Under the pieces are notes generated by a model. The model worked only from the letters and a program-made list of their open reading frames with translations, ran no database searches and was not told the origin of the DNA. A DNA stretch of 6,109 bases from Myxococcales bacterium (GTDB taxonomy: Bacteria > Myxococcota_A > UBA9042 > PHBI01 > JAAZYN01), in NCBI GenBank assembly GCA_014239625.1, contig JAAZYN010000234.1, positions 1 through 6,109 on the forward strand, in the 5' to 3' direction. Below, one piece after another: positions 1-6,109 of the stretch. The first letter of the stretch is position 1. Each line of letters begins with the position of its first letter. Position numbers and translations under genes: made by a program.

Positions 1-1349
1 AAGGTCCCATCTTTCTCGGTGAACAGCCGCTCCGGCAGGAACACCGTCGCCGCCTTCCACAGCGGCCCCATGGTCGAGCCCACGACGATGAGCTTGTCGT
101 GGGCTTCGAGCGCCGCCAACTGCTCGGCGCTCAAAGCGTGCTTGTCACCGAACACGACCACCGCGTCGAGACCATCGGTGGCGAACGTGCCCAGCGGTCG
201 ACTCGGCACCGACAGCGCCGAGGAGATCTCGCTGACCCCTCGTCGGTTGGGGTTCTTGTCGTTTCGAATCAGGACCTCGTCCTGGTCGTCTCCATCAGCG
301 CGCCCACCGAGCCACACCTGTGACCCCTCGAGAGCGCCACCCGACCCCAGCAGCTTCGCCACCAGGAAGGCGTCCTCGTTGGTGAACCAGGGCGTGATGA
401 TCACGCCAACCCGGCTCGTCGGAGTCGCCGCCAGGATCTCTACCGCTGCCTCCACCGCGACGGCGGTCGACGTCGTCTTGCGCGTCCCCGCCGAGGTCAC
501 CCCTGGACCCTCCATGCGGCCGTCGACGTCATCGGCGTAGCTCCGTCGCCCGGTGTCGCACATCCAGAACGCGTTGACGCTCGGGTTGGGCAGCGGCTTG
601 TAGCGCCGCACCGTATTTTCGAAGGTGTCGACGCGGATCCGGCAACCCCGAGAGCAACCCGGGCACACGCTCTCGGCGCTCTGTAAAAACCACACCCGGG
701 TCTTGAACCGGAAGTCTCGACTCGTCAGCGCTCCCACGGGGCAGATGTCGATGGTGTTGCCCGCGTAGGGGTTGTCGAGCTGCTCTCCGGGAAAGGTCGT
801 GATCTCGGACTTCTCGCCTCGGTTGATGATCTCCAGCTGACTGCTCCCCGCCACCTCGTCGCAGAAGCGAATACAGCGGGTACACAGGATGCAGCGCTCG
901 GCGTCCAGGATGACGTTGGGGCCCAGCACCTTGGCCTTGGCTTTGTGGACCTTCCGCTGGTTGGAGCGGTTGGGCTTGGCGGTGTAATTGAAGTAGTGGT
1001 CCTGCAGGACGCACTCACCCGCTTGGTCGCAGATGGGACAGTCCACCGGATGGTTGAGCAAGATGAACTCGAGAACAGACTTGCGCATGTTCTTGGTCTT
1101 CTCACTCTGGGTGTGCACCACCATCCCGTCGCCCGCCTGGGTGTAGCACGCCGGAATAGGCTTGGGCGACGGCCGGTTGGGGTCTCGGCCCTCGAGCTCC
1201 ACCAGGCACATCCGGCAGTTGGCCGGACGTGACAGCCCCGAGTGATAGCAGAAGGTGGGGACCTCGAGACCCAACTTGTTGGCCGCCTCGAGCACGGTCT
1301 TGCCGCGCTCGACAGTGACCTCCTGCCCGTCGATCGTTAGCGTCGGCAT
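1..1349 (-). CDS. nuoG: NADH-quinone oxidoreductase subunit G (NuoG), 3' end cut by window edge
   Basis: This is the large Fe-S subunit of the peripheral arm of complex I; it passes electrons from the NADH-oxidising module towards the quinone site. The frame is open without interruption from the ATG at 1349 to the left edge, giving 449 visible residues; the family usually has about 700-900. The N-terminal ferredoxin-like domain shows 2Fe-2S (N1b) ligands C34, C45, C48 and C68. Next come H100, C104, C107 and C113 (N5), then C153, C156, C159 and C203 (N4). A fourth set, C229, C232, C236 and C264, fits the CxxCxxxCx27C pattern of cluster N7. The remaining part is the start of the molybdopterin-oxidoreductase-like domain, ending at EKDGT, where the family normally has a conserved stretch. 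The start lies 16 bases after the nuoD stop, with AGGGG about 10 bases upstream as a modest ribosome binding site. It is the last visible gene of the operon. nuoE and nuoF, usually just upstream, are absent. Confidence 0.96.
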   Translation of the reverse strand, partial: MPTLTIDGQEVTVERGKTVLEAANKLGLEVPTFCYHSGLSRPANCRMCLVELEGRDPNRPSPKPIPACYTQAGDGMVVHTQSEKTKNMRKSVLEFILLNHPVDCPICDQAGECVLQDHYFNYTAKPNRSNQRKVHKAKAKVLGPNVILDAERCILCTRCIRFCDEVAGSSQLEIINRGEKSEITTFPGEQLDNPYAGNTIDICPVGALTSRDFRFKTRVWFLQSAESVCPGCSRGCRIRVDTFENTVRRYKPLPNPSVNAFWMCDTGRRSYADDVDGRMEGPGVTSAGTRKTTSTAVAVEAAVEILAATPTSRVGVIITPWFTNEDAFLVAKLLGSGGALEGSQVWLGGRADGDDQDEVLIRNDKNPNRRGVSEISSALSVPSRPLGTFATDGLDAVVVFGDKHALSAEQLAALEAHDKLIVVGSTMGPLWKAATVFLPERLFTEKDGT

Positions 1350-1365
1350 GTGTGTGCGCCCCTGC

Positions 1366-2601
1366 TCACCGGTCGATCTCGCCACCGATCATGTTGATGG
1401 TGTCGAATGTAGGAATGATGTCGGCCAACAACCCGCCCACCACGAGCGGTCTGAGGGCCTGCATGGCTGCGAAGCACGGGGGCCGGACCTTGACCCGCCA
1501 GGGGCGACCGCTGCCGTCGCTGACCAGGTAGAAGCCCAGCTCTCCGTTGCCCGCTTCGGTGTAGCTGTACACCTCGCCCGCCGGCACTTTGACGCCCTCC
1601 ATGATGTTCTTGAAGTGCGCGATCATGCCCTCGATGGAGTTGTAGACGTCCTCTTTGGGGGGCAGCACGACGGTCCAGTCGTCCACATCGACCGGGCCCG
1701 GCTCCATCATCTCGAGGCACTGGTCCACGATCCGGAAGGACTGGCGAATCTCTTCGAGGCGACACAGGTATCGGTCGTAGTTGTCGCCGGTGGTGCCCAC
1801 AGGCACGTCGAAATCCACCTGATCATAAAACATGTACGGCATGTGAGTGCGGACATCGTAGTCGCTGCCGGTGGACCTCAAGCAAGGACCCGTCCAACCG
1901 TAGTCGAGGGCGTCTTCGATGGAGATCGCCCCGACGTCCGCCATCCGGTCATAGAAAATCCGGTTCCGCGTCAACAGCTTGTCCACGTCTACCAGGAGCC
2001 GGTTCACCTCCGACTTCGCATGCGCGTACAGGCCCTCGAAGCCCTTCGGCAGGTCGCGGCGGAGTCCGCCGACTCGCGTGTAGGAGTGGGTCAAACGCGC
2101 CCCGGTGACCTCCTCGCACACCTGCCATATCTCCTCGCGGCCCTGGATCGCGTAGAGGAACGGTGTGAACCCGCCCAGCTCCAGCGCCCCGGCGCCCAGG
2201 CAGGTCAAGTGATCGCTGATCCGGCTCAGCTCGCTGATGATCATCCGGATCCACTGGCAGCGCGGTGTCACCTCGATACCCAGGGCCTTCTCGACGGCCA
2301 TCGCGTAGCCGACGTTGTTGCAAAGCGGGGACACGTAGTTGAGACGGTCGGTATAGGGCAGCACCTGGTTGTAGGTGCACACCTCGGCCATCTTCTCGAA
2401 GCCCCGGTGCAGGTATCCGATCTTCACGTCCGCGTCGACGACGGTCTCGCCATCCAACGTCAGCGTGAACTGGACCGTGCCGTGGGTCGCCGGGTGCGAC
2501 GGGCCCATCTGCACCTTCATGAGGCGCGCGTGGAACGGATCTCCAGCGACCTCCGAAGTCCCCGATGACCCGTCGACGGCGGGCAAATGCTCTGCTGTCA
2601 T
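1366..2601 (-). CDS. nuoD: NADH-quinone oxidoreductase subunit D (NuoD, 49-kDa subunit)
   Basis: This 411-residue protein is the complex I subunit related to the large subunit of [NiFe] hydrogenases; with NuoB it forms the quinone pocket at the junction of the two arms. The family start block GPSHPATHG lies at residues 33-41, LHRG at 64-67, DRLNYVSP at 85-92, and the C-terminal IPTFDTINMIGGEIDR ends the protein. H40 and Y89 match the quinone-head-group ligands (His38 and Tyr87 in Thermus, His59 and Tyr108 in mature human NDUFS2); the constant offsets support the alignment. Length is normal for a stand-alone NuoD and there is no fusion to NuoC as in E. coli. The ATG at 2601 is preceded by GGGAGC about 10 bases upstream and follows the nuoC stop by 3 bases, so translation is probably coupled. 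At the position of the histidine close to cluster N2 in many homologues, the sequence reads R-L-T-H-S-Y, with Thr171 apparently in place of His. Confidence 0.98.
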   Translation of the reverse strand: MTAEHLPAVDGSSGTSEVAGDPFHARLMKVQMGPSHPATHGTVQFTLTLDGETVVDADVKIGYLHRGFEKMAEVCTYNQVLPYTDRLNYVSPLCNNVGYAMAVEKALGIEVTPRCQWIRMIISELSRISDHLTCLGAGALELGGFTPFLYAIQGREEIWQVCEEVTGARLTHSYTRVGGLRRDLPKGFEGLYAHAKSEVNRLLVDVDKLLTRNRIFYDRMADVGAISIEDALDYGWTGPCLRSTGSDYDVRTHMPYMFYDQVDFDVPVGTTGDNYDRYLCRLEEIRQSFRIVDQCLEMMEPGPVDVDDWTVVLPPKEDVYNSIEGMIAHFKNIMEGVKVPAGEVYSYTEAGNGELGFYLVSDGSGRPWRVKVRPPCFAAMQALRPLVVGGLLADIIPTFDTINMIGGEIDR

Positions 2602-2604
2602 GGG

Positions 2605-3108
2605 CTAGCGCTCCCGTGGCAGGGTCGGCATAGGCATCAACGGCTGGTAGGCCCGCTGCGGGTAATCTTTGCGCAGGGCGTGACCCTCGAACTCTTCGTA
2701 CAGGAGGATGCGCTCCAGCTTGGGGTGCCCCTCAAACCGCACCCCGTACATGTCCCACACCTCGCGCTCGAACCAGTTCACGCCGCGCCACACGCCGGTC
2801 AGGGTCGGCACCCAGCACTCCGACGGGTCCTCTTCGACCTGAACCTTGAGGCGGATGCGATGCCTCTGGGTGATGCTCGCGAAGTGATAAACCACCTCGA
2901 AGCGCGGCTCTCGCTTGCCCAGATAGTCCACGCCGCAGACGTCGACAGGGAGCTTGAAGTCCATCTCGGGATCGTGCTTCAGGTACGTCCCGATCTCCAC
3001 CAGCGCGCCGCGCTCGACCACCACGGTGTCGTCACCGCGCCAGCTATGCGTGGAGACCACAGCGTCCGGGAAACGCTCGACGATCGCTGCTACCACAGCC
3101 TCACTCAT
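2605..3108 (-). CDS. nuoC: NADH-quinone oxidoreductase subunit C (NuoC, 30-kDa subunit)
   Basis: This is a structural subunit of the complex I connecting module, packed against NuoD in the cytoplasm. The 167-residue product carries the family signature at about residues 113-134: EREVWDMYGV followed by GHPKLERILL. The C-terminal block GHALRKDYP at about 142-150 is also typical. The N-terminal half is an alpha/beta region without catalytic residues, as expected. The start at 3108 is supported by GGAG about 9 bases upstream, inside the last codons of nuoA, and by the 6-base gap to the nuoA stop. The nuoD start follows 3 bases after its stop. In most bacteria nuoB sits directly before nuoC; here nuoA does. 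The proline-rich tail after residue 150 is short and unremarkable. Confidence 0.97.
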   Translation of the reverse strand: MSEAVVAAIVERFPDAVVSTHSWRGDDTVVVERGALVEIGTYLKHDPEMDFKLPVDVCGVDYLGKREPRFEVVYHFASITQRHRIRLKVQVEEDPSECWVPTLTGVWRGVNWFEREVWDMYGVRFEGHPKLERILLYEEFEGHALRKDYPQRAYQPLMPMPTLPRER

Positions 3109-3114
3109 GCGGAC

Positions 3115-3501
3115 CTACTCCCACTCCATGGCGCCGCGCTTCCATTCGTAGAGCAGCCCCAAGCCCAAAACGACCACGAAGAGCACCATCCCACCGAGCG
3201 CGATCGGTGCGAACACGTCATCAGCCAGGAACTCTTTGTATTTACTGGCCCACGGATAAATGAAGACGACCTCCAGGTCGAAGACCAGAAAGAGGATGGC
3301 CGTCATGTAGAATTTGACGCTGAACCGATGCCGCGGCGAGTCCGCCGGATCGACCCCGGACTCGTACGCGATGGCTTTGATGTTTGTGGGCCGGCGCGGT
3401 CCCAACATACGGTTGAGCAGGAGGATGATCGCCGCCAACCCAATCACGATGATGGAGACCACGATGACGGCTACGTAGGGCTGATATACGTCTGAGATCA
3501 T
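3115..3501 (-). CDS. nuoA: NADH-quinone oxidoreductase subunit A (NuoA, ND3 homologue)
   Basis: This is a small inner-membrane subunit of complex I whose first loop lines the entrance to the quinone channel. The 128-residue product has three hydrophobic segments at about residues 9-30, 64-84 and 97-118. The loop between the first two contains YESGVDP (46-52), and the second helix contains FDLEVVF (74-80) with the conserved acidic residues D75 and E77. Ser48 stands where mitochondrial ND3 has the Cys of the active/deactive switch; Ser is also found in other bacterial NuoA proteins. The frame stays open upstream to an ATG at 3657, but I chose 3501 because family members begin a few residues before the first helix and the extra 52 residues look like translated leader DNA. 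No strong Shine-Dalgarno sequence precedes 3501. It is the first gene of the visible operon, 6 bases before nuoC. Confidence 0.95.
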   Translation of the reverse strand: MISDVYQPYVAVIVVSIIVIGLAAIILLLNRMLGPRRPTNIKAIAYESGVDPADSPRHRFSVKFYMTAILFLVFDLEVVFIYPWASKYKEFLADDVFAPIALGGMVLFVVVLGLGLLYEWKRGAMEWE

Positions 3502-3619
3502 GCGATTCGTTGGGTCGTGTTCGCGGGCCGTATGGAGCGCAACCCGCAGGCTTGCGCTCTGGAACCCTGCCGGACTAACACGAGGGTCATAGCCGGTCAA
3601 GACCAACCGCACCGCTGAA
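3502..3619. other. Divergent intergenic region expected to hold the nuo and methyltransferase promoters
   Basis: These 118 bases separate the nuoA start on the minus strand from the methyltransferase ATG on the plus strand, so promoters for both directions should lie here or just inside the flanking genes. A minus-strand TTGACC (3595-3600) resembles a -35 box, but the hexamer 16 bases downstream, TTAGTC, is a poor -10. A plus-strand TTGCGC (3552-3557) is 17 bases from CTAACA, also poor and inside the dyad. I therefore assign no specific promoter. No small ORF with a ribosome binding site and no tRNA-like structure was seen. Confidence 0.6.
3535..3559. promoter_or_regulatory. Perfect inverted repeat in the nuoA/methyltransferase intergenic region
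   Basis: GAGCGCAA at 3535-3542 and TTGCGCTC at 3552-3559 are exact reverse complements, separated by 9 bases (3543-3551). The dyad lies 34 bases upstream of the nuoA start and about 60 bases upstream of the methyltransferase start. It could be an operator for a dimeric regulator acting on one or both divergent genes, or an RNA hairpin in either 5' leader. Neither strand has a T-run after the second arm, and the site lies before genes rather than after them, so an intrinsic terminator is unlikely. The structure is seen directly; the function is an inference. Confidence 0.5.
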
Positions 3620-4729
3620 ATGCCCGTCAACCGTAGGGAATCGAACGATTTGAACAAGCCAGATGACTTAGCCAGGCGACAGGAGGCGGCGACCGCGTTC
3701 TATGGCCCTCTCCGACACCACTCAGCCCCTCACGTGCGCGTCGGTTGGGAGTCCGAACACGCTCACCGACTACGTCTCGCCGCCGCGATCCAGCAGATCG
3801 GGCCACTGTCGGGGCACGCCACGATCCTGGACGGGGGCTGCGGCGAAGGCGCGCTGCTCCCCATGCTGCGTGACGCCGGCTTCGAGGGTCACTATCGCGG
3901 GGAAGATGTCCTCTCCTGGATGGTGGACGGGGCGAGGGGGAGACACGCGAGCGATCCAGACGCCGAGTTCGTGGTCTTCGACTCATTTGATTGCGCAGGG
4001 CCATCGGCCGACGTCGTCATCTGCAGCGGCGCCTTGAACACGGTCATCGCGGGAGACGCCCCGGACGACGTCTTCGAGGTCGCGCTCAAGGCCCTGTGGA
4101 GTCGCACCCGGCAGGTCTTGTGCCTGGACGTCGCCATCGCGGACCGGCATCCCCCTGGAGCACAGCTCGCGGCGGTCGACCCCGGAGCCGGGTTTGCCCT
4201 GGCGCGTGGGCTCTGCCGCTCGGTCATCTGGCGCGAAGATCGGATCTTCGGCGAGGTACAGATCGTCATGTGGCGCGACCGCGCGGCGTCGCTGCAAGCG
4301 ATCGCGTCCGGGACGACCCCGCTCGAGCGCGCAGACCTCCTGCTCCAGGCGAGAGAGTCCGAGGCCGTCAAGCGCCTCCTGGCTGACGACCGCAGTGATG
4401 AGGCGCGGCTGCTTCGCGCCATCGCGGACGCGCAGCTGGGCCGCCTGCGGGATGCTGAGACGCACCTGCGCACCCTGGTGTCCGGTGGCCACCAGAGGGC
4501 CCGCGCAGGTCTGCATCTCGCTGCCCTGTTACGCGGGACGCGGCGCGGCCGGGAGGCGGAGACGCTGTTGGCTTCGGTCGCCTCCGGCGAGAGCCGAGAG
4601 GCTGACGAGGCCCGCCTCATGCTGGTCGAGATGATGGCCGACCGCGAGCCTCAGGCCGCGGCCAGTTGGGCCGCCGCCATCTCCGACGACTTCATCGCGC
4701 GCGAGGCGCGCAAGCACCTGGATGCTTGA
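3620..4729 (+). CDS. Class I SAM-dependent methyltransferase with C-terminal TPR-like domain
   Basis: This 369-residue cytoplasmic protein (no signal peptide, no membrane segment) has an N-terminal Rossmann-type methyltransferase. The SAM-binding motif I reads ILDGGCGEGALL at 69-80, an acidic pair at E95-D96 follows the second strand, AEFVVFD lies at 115-121 and ADVVICSGALN at 130-140. The region before motif I (FYGPL at 27-31, VGWES at 41-45) resembles a bacterial methyltransferase family of unknown substrate. From about residue 235 the protein becomes a run of amphipathic helices. Units around 262-288 and 297-320 fit the tetratricopeptide pattern, so a protein partner or protein substrate is plausible. 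No strong ribosome binding site precedes the ATG at 3620. A TTG at 3650 (codon 11) has AGGGA 10 bases upstream and is a credible alternative start. It diverges from nuoA and is followed 41 bases later by the SGNH gene. The substrate cannot be named from the sequence. Confidence 0.85.
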   Translation: MPVNRRESNDLNKPDDLARRQEAATAFYGPLRHHSAPHVRVGWESEHAHRLRLAAAIQQIGPLSGHATILDGGCGEGALLPMLRDAGFEGHYRGEDVLSWMVDGARGRHASDPDAEFVVFDSFDCAGPSADVVICSGALNTVIAGDAPDDVFEVALKALWSRTRQVLCLDVAIADRHPPGAQLAAVDPGAGFALARGLCRSVIWREDRIFGEVQIVMWRDRAASLQAIASGTTPLERADLLLQARESEAVKRLLADDRSDEARLLRAIADAQLGRLRDAETHLRTLVSGGHQRARAGLHLAALLRGTRRGREAETLLASVASGESREADEARLMLVEMMADREPQAAASWAAAISDDFIAREARKHLDA

Positions 4730-4770
4730 GACTTGTCTGCGCGGGGCCCGTCAACTAAACATCGGCGACG

Positions 4771-5826
4771 ATGCTAATGCTTTTCCGACACAGCGTAACG
4801 ATCCTCTGCTTGGTCATCGCCAGCGTGATGCCACACGCACGGGCGGCTGAGCCGCCGAAGGCGACCAAGAAGACGATCACGATCCCCCCAGAGACCATCG
4901 GGACATGGCGCTGGCGCGATCCATCGCGGGCCATCAAGGCGATGGCCATCGGAGGGTCGGTGACCGCCTGGCCACGGGGCCCCTATACGGCCTACCTCCA
5001 TGCCGCGTGTCCGAACGTCGAGATCGTCAACAAGGGGAAGGTCGGGATCGGCGCGTATCAACTCAAGCAGCGCTTCAAGATGCAGCTGTTGCGAAACCGC
5101 CGCGCCAAGTACCGACAACACGAGACCTGGCTGCTGTTTCAGGGCGGCTTGAACAGCCTCGGCCTGCCCTACCGAACCAACCGTGACGTGCTGAAGATCT
5201 TCAACCTGGCGCGCAAGCACGGGGTCCGGGTCGCGGCCCTGTCGCTCATGAGCTGGGGCAACGCCAGGCGTTGGCGCGGCGCACGCGGCCTGGCGTCACA
5301 TTGGCGCACGAACCTGGCGGTACAGTTCGTCACGGGCAAGCTCACGCCGAAAGAGGCGCTCGGCACCTGGAGTCGCAGCCGCGCCAACCCGGACGCCTGG
5401 GAGGAGGGCGAGCTCCCTGCCATCGCCATCAACATGTACGACTCGGCGCTCCGCCATCGCGGCGCCGCCCTCAAGCCGGACACGGCGCGCCTGCGTCGCC
5501 TCGTCGAGACGAACGCCTTCGTCCGCAAGCGGCTCAAGGGGCTCTCCCCGGACCAGCGCGCCGCAGAGCTGGAGCGGTGGGTTCAGATCGAACGCGAGAT
5601 GCCCCGGTGGTTCATGCGGCAAGACCTCCGCGCGTTCGACTCGATCCACCCCAACACCAAAGGTCACGGCGTGATGGCCGCCCACGTCTGCCCCCATCTG
5701 CCGAAGAGCTGGGGTTGTGAGTGCGATGTCATCCCGACCATGAAGTGGAGCCGGAGACGCGGTGAAGGGATCATCCCGAAGGTGAGCAAGCGAGCCCAGC
5801 AGACGCCGCAGCCGTCGGCGCCGTGA
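4771..5826 (+). CDS. Secreted SGNH/GDSL-type hydrolase family protein
   Basis: This 351-residue protein begins with a Sec signal peptide: Arg6 and His7, a hydrophobic core at about 8-20, and a likely signal peptidase I cut after ARA at residue 25. The SGNH blocks are readable in order: AIGGSVTAWP (59-68) with nucleophile S63, NKGKVG (87-92) with oxyanion G92, GGLN (125-128) with N128, and DSIHP (290-294) with D290 and H293. In block I the usual GDS is GGS, a known variant. About 160 residues separate N128 from D290, longer than in compact SGNH enzymes, with a basic, helical middle. The mature protein has four cysteines (C80, C307, C316, C318) that could form disulfides. Esterases, lipases and carbohydrate or peptidoglycan O-acetyl esterases share this fold, so the substrate is open. 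The start at 4771 has only a weak GGCGACG upstream, and an ATG two codons later is possible. The stop overlaps the next gene. Confidence 0.82.
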   Translation: MLMLFRHSVTILCLVIASVMPHARAAEPPKATKKTITIPPETIGTWRWRDPSRAIKAMAIGGSVTAWPRGPYTAYLHAACPNVEIVNKGKVGIGAYQLKQRFKMQLLRNRRAKYRQHETWLLFQGGLNSLGLPYRTNRDVLKIFNLARKHGVRVAALSLMSWGNARRWRGARGLASHWRTNLAVQFVTGKLTPKEALGTWSRSRANPDAWEEGELPAIAINMYDSALRHRGAALKPDTARLRRLVETNAFVRKRLKGLSPDQRAAELERWVQIEREMPRWFMRQDLRAFDSIHPNTKGHGVMAAHVCPHLPKSWGCECDVIPTMKWSRRRGEGIIPKVSKRAQQTPQPSAP

Positions 5827-6109
5827 AAGGCTGCGCCGCCGCGACGCTGGCCGGTGCGATGCTCTGGGCGGGGGCTTGCAAGGGCGACGCGCCCGTGGCG
5901 CCGGCGCCGCAGGCCCCGACGTCGAACCCGAGCCGATCCGAGCCGATCACGGGAGGCGGCGCGGCGACGCCGCCGGAGATGCGACCTGCCGCTCCCGGTG
6001 GCCCCGTCGCGCCCTTCGTGAGACAGGCCACCATCGCAGCGAGCCGCGAGGGACGTCGGCTTATCGTGTATGTCGGCGCCACCTGGTGCGAACCCTGCAG
6101 ACGCTTCAA
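5823..6109 (+). CDS. Thioredoxin-like lipoprotein, 3' end cut by window edge
   Basis: The GTG at 5823 overlaps the TGA of the upstream gene as GTGA, and the frame is open to the right edge, giving 95 visible residues. Residues 2-18 form a short signal peptide ending in a lipobox-like AGAC, with C19 as the lipidation site. Lys20 at +2 gives no inner-membrane retention signal of the E. coli type. Residues 22-64 are rich in Pro, Ala and Gly, a flexible tether. From about residue 66 a thioredoxin-like domain begins: a helix, then the strand LIVYVGATW and the active-site motif CEPC (89-92) followed by RRF. This suits a periplasmic or envelope-facing disulfide oxidoreductase. The rest of the fold, including the cis-Pro loop, lies outside the window, so reductase, oxidase or isomerase roles cannot be separated. 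An ATG at codon 13 is rejected as start because it would destroy the signal peptide. Confidence 0.82.
   Translation, partial: MKGCAAATLAGAMLWAGACKGDAPVAPAPQAPTSNPSRSEPITGGGAATPPEMRPAAPGGPVAPFVRQATIAASREGRRLIVYVGATWCEPCRRF

Noticed and set aside
529..1105. Two minus-strand open frames overlapping nuoG that might suggest a frameshifted gene
   Set aside because: Reading from the ATG at 1349 gives one uninterrupted NuoG frame to the window edge with all Fe-S ligands in order, so there is no frameshift.
1255..2568. A 437-codon open frame on the plus strand, antisense to nuoD
   Set aside because: It lies opposite a clear nuoD. Its product is rich in His, Val and Arg without a recognisable domain, as expected for an antisense frame in GC-rich DNA.
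2587..3495. A 302-codon plus-strand open frame antisense to nuoC and nuoA
   Set aside because: Both genes on the other strand have full family signatures; the plus-strand product has no motif.
3573..3600. Minus-strand TTGACC-16-TTAGTC as a nuoA promoter
   Set aside because: The -35 is good but the -10 shares almost nothing with TATAAT, so the match is likely chance.
3502..3657. N-terminal extension of NuoA to an ATG at 3657
   Set aside because: It adds 52 residues unlike any NuoA N-terminus and would overlap the start of the divergent gene.
3681..4037. AGGAGG at 3681-3686 followed by an ATG at 3702
   Set aside because: The ATG is out of frame with the methyltransferase and opens a 111-codon frame without recognisable features; the motif simply encodes part of the methyltransferase N-terminus.
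4733..4761. Possible promoter TTGTCT-17-TAAACA before the SGNH gene
   Set aside because: Both boxes match the consensus poorly, and the -10 would end only 9 bases before the ATG; the short gap also suits read-through from the methyltransferase gene.

Overview
The window is GC-rich DNA (roughly 60-65% by eye) that is almost entirely coding. It holds two divergent gene sets separated by an intergenic region of about 118 bp. Three things suggest a Gram-negative bacterium, possibly a myxobacterium or another former deltaproteobacterium: the high GC, a Sec-secreted SGNH protein next to a predicted lipoprotein, and separate nuoC and nuoD genes. That placement is an inference from general character, not from a marker gene.

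Minus strand (about 1-3501): four respiratory complex I genes (NADH:quinone oxidoreductase), read from right to left as nuoA, nuoC, nuoD and nuoG. They are packed with gaps of 6, 3 and 16 bases, so they form one operon. nuoG runs off the left edge. NuoA is a membrane-arm subunit next to the quinone channel. NuoC and NuoD form the connecting module and the quinone pocket. NuoG is the large Fe-S subunit of the NADH-oxidising arm. Compared with the common A-B-C-D-E-F-G order, nuoB is missing between A and C, and nuoE-nuoF are missing between D and G. These subunits must be encoded elsewhere or replaced.

Divergent intergenic region (3502-3619): it contains a perfect 8-bp inverted repeat with a 9-bp spacer just upstream of nuoA, a candidate operator or leader hairpin. 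No convincing sigma-70 promoter was found.

Plus strand (3620-6109): a class I SAM-dependent methyltransferase with a C-terminal TPR-like helical domain; a secreted SGNH/GDSL-type hydrolase with a readable catalytic Ser, Gly, Asn, Asp/His set; and the start of a lipoprotein with a thioredoxin-type CEPC motif, cut by the right edge. The last two genes overlap through GTGA and are probably translationally coupled. Both products should leave the cytoplasm, and the mature hydrolase has four cysteines, so a redox or folding relation between them is plausible but unproven. No tRNA, rRNA, CRISPR array, insertion sequence or phage gene was seen. I saw no clear evidence of a wholly new system. The most distinctive points are the rearranged nuo operon, the dyad, the methyltransferase-TPR fusion and the coupled hydrolase/thioredoxin lipoprotein pair.
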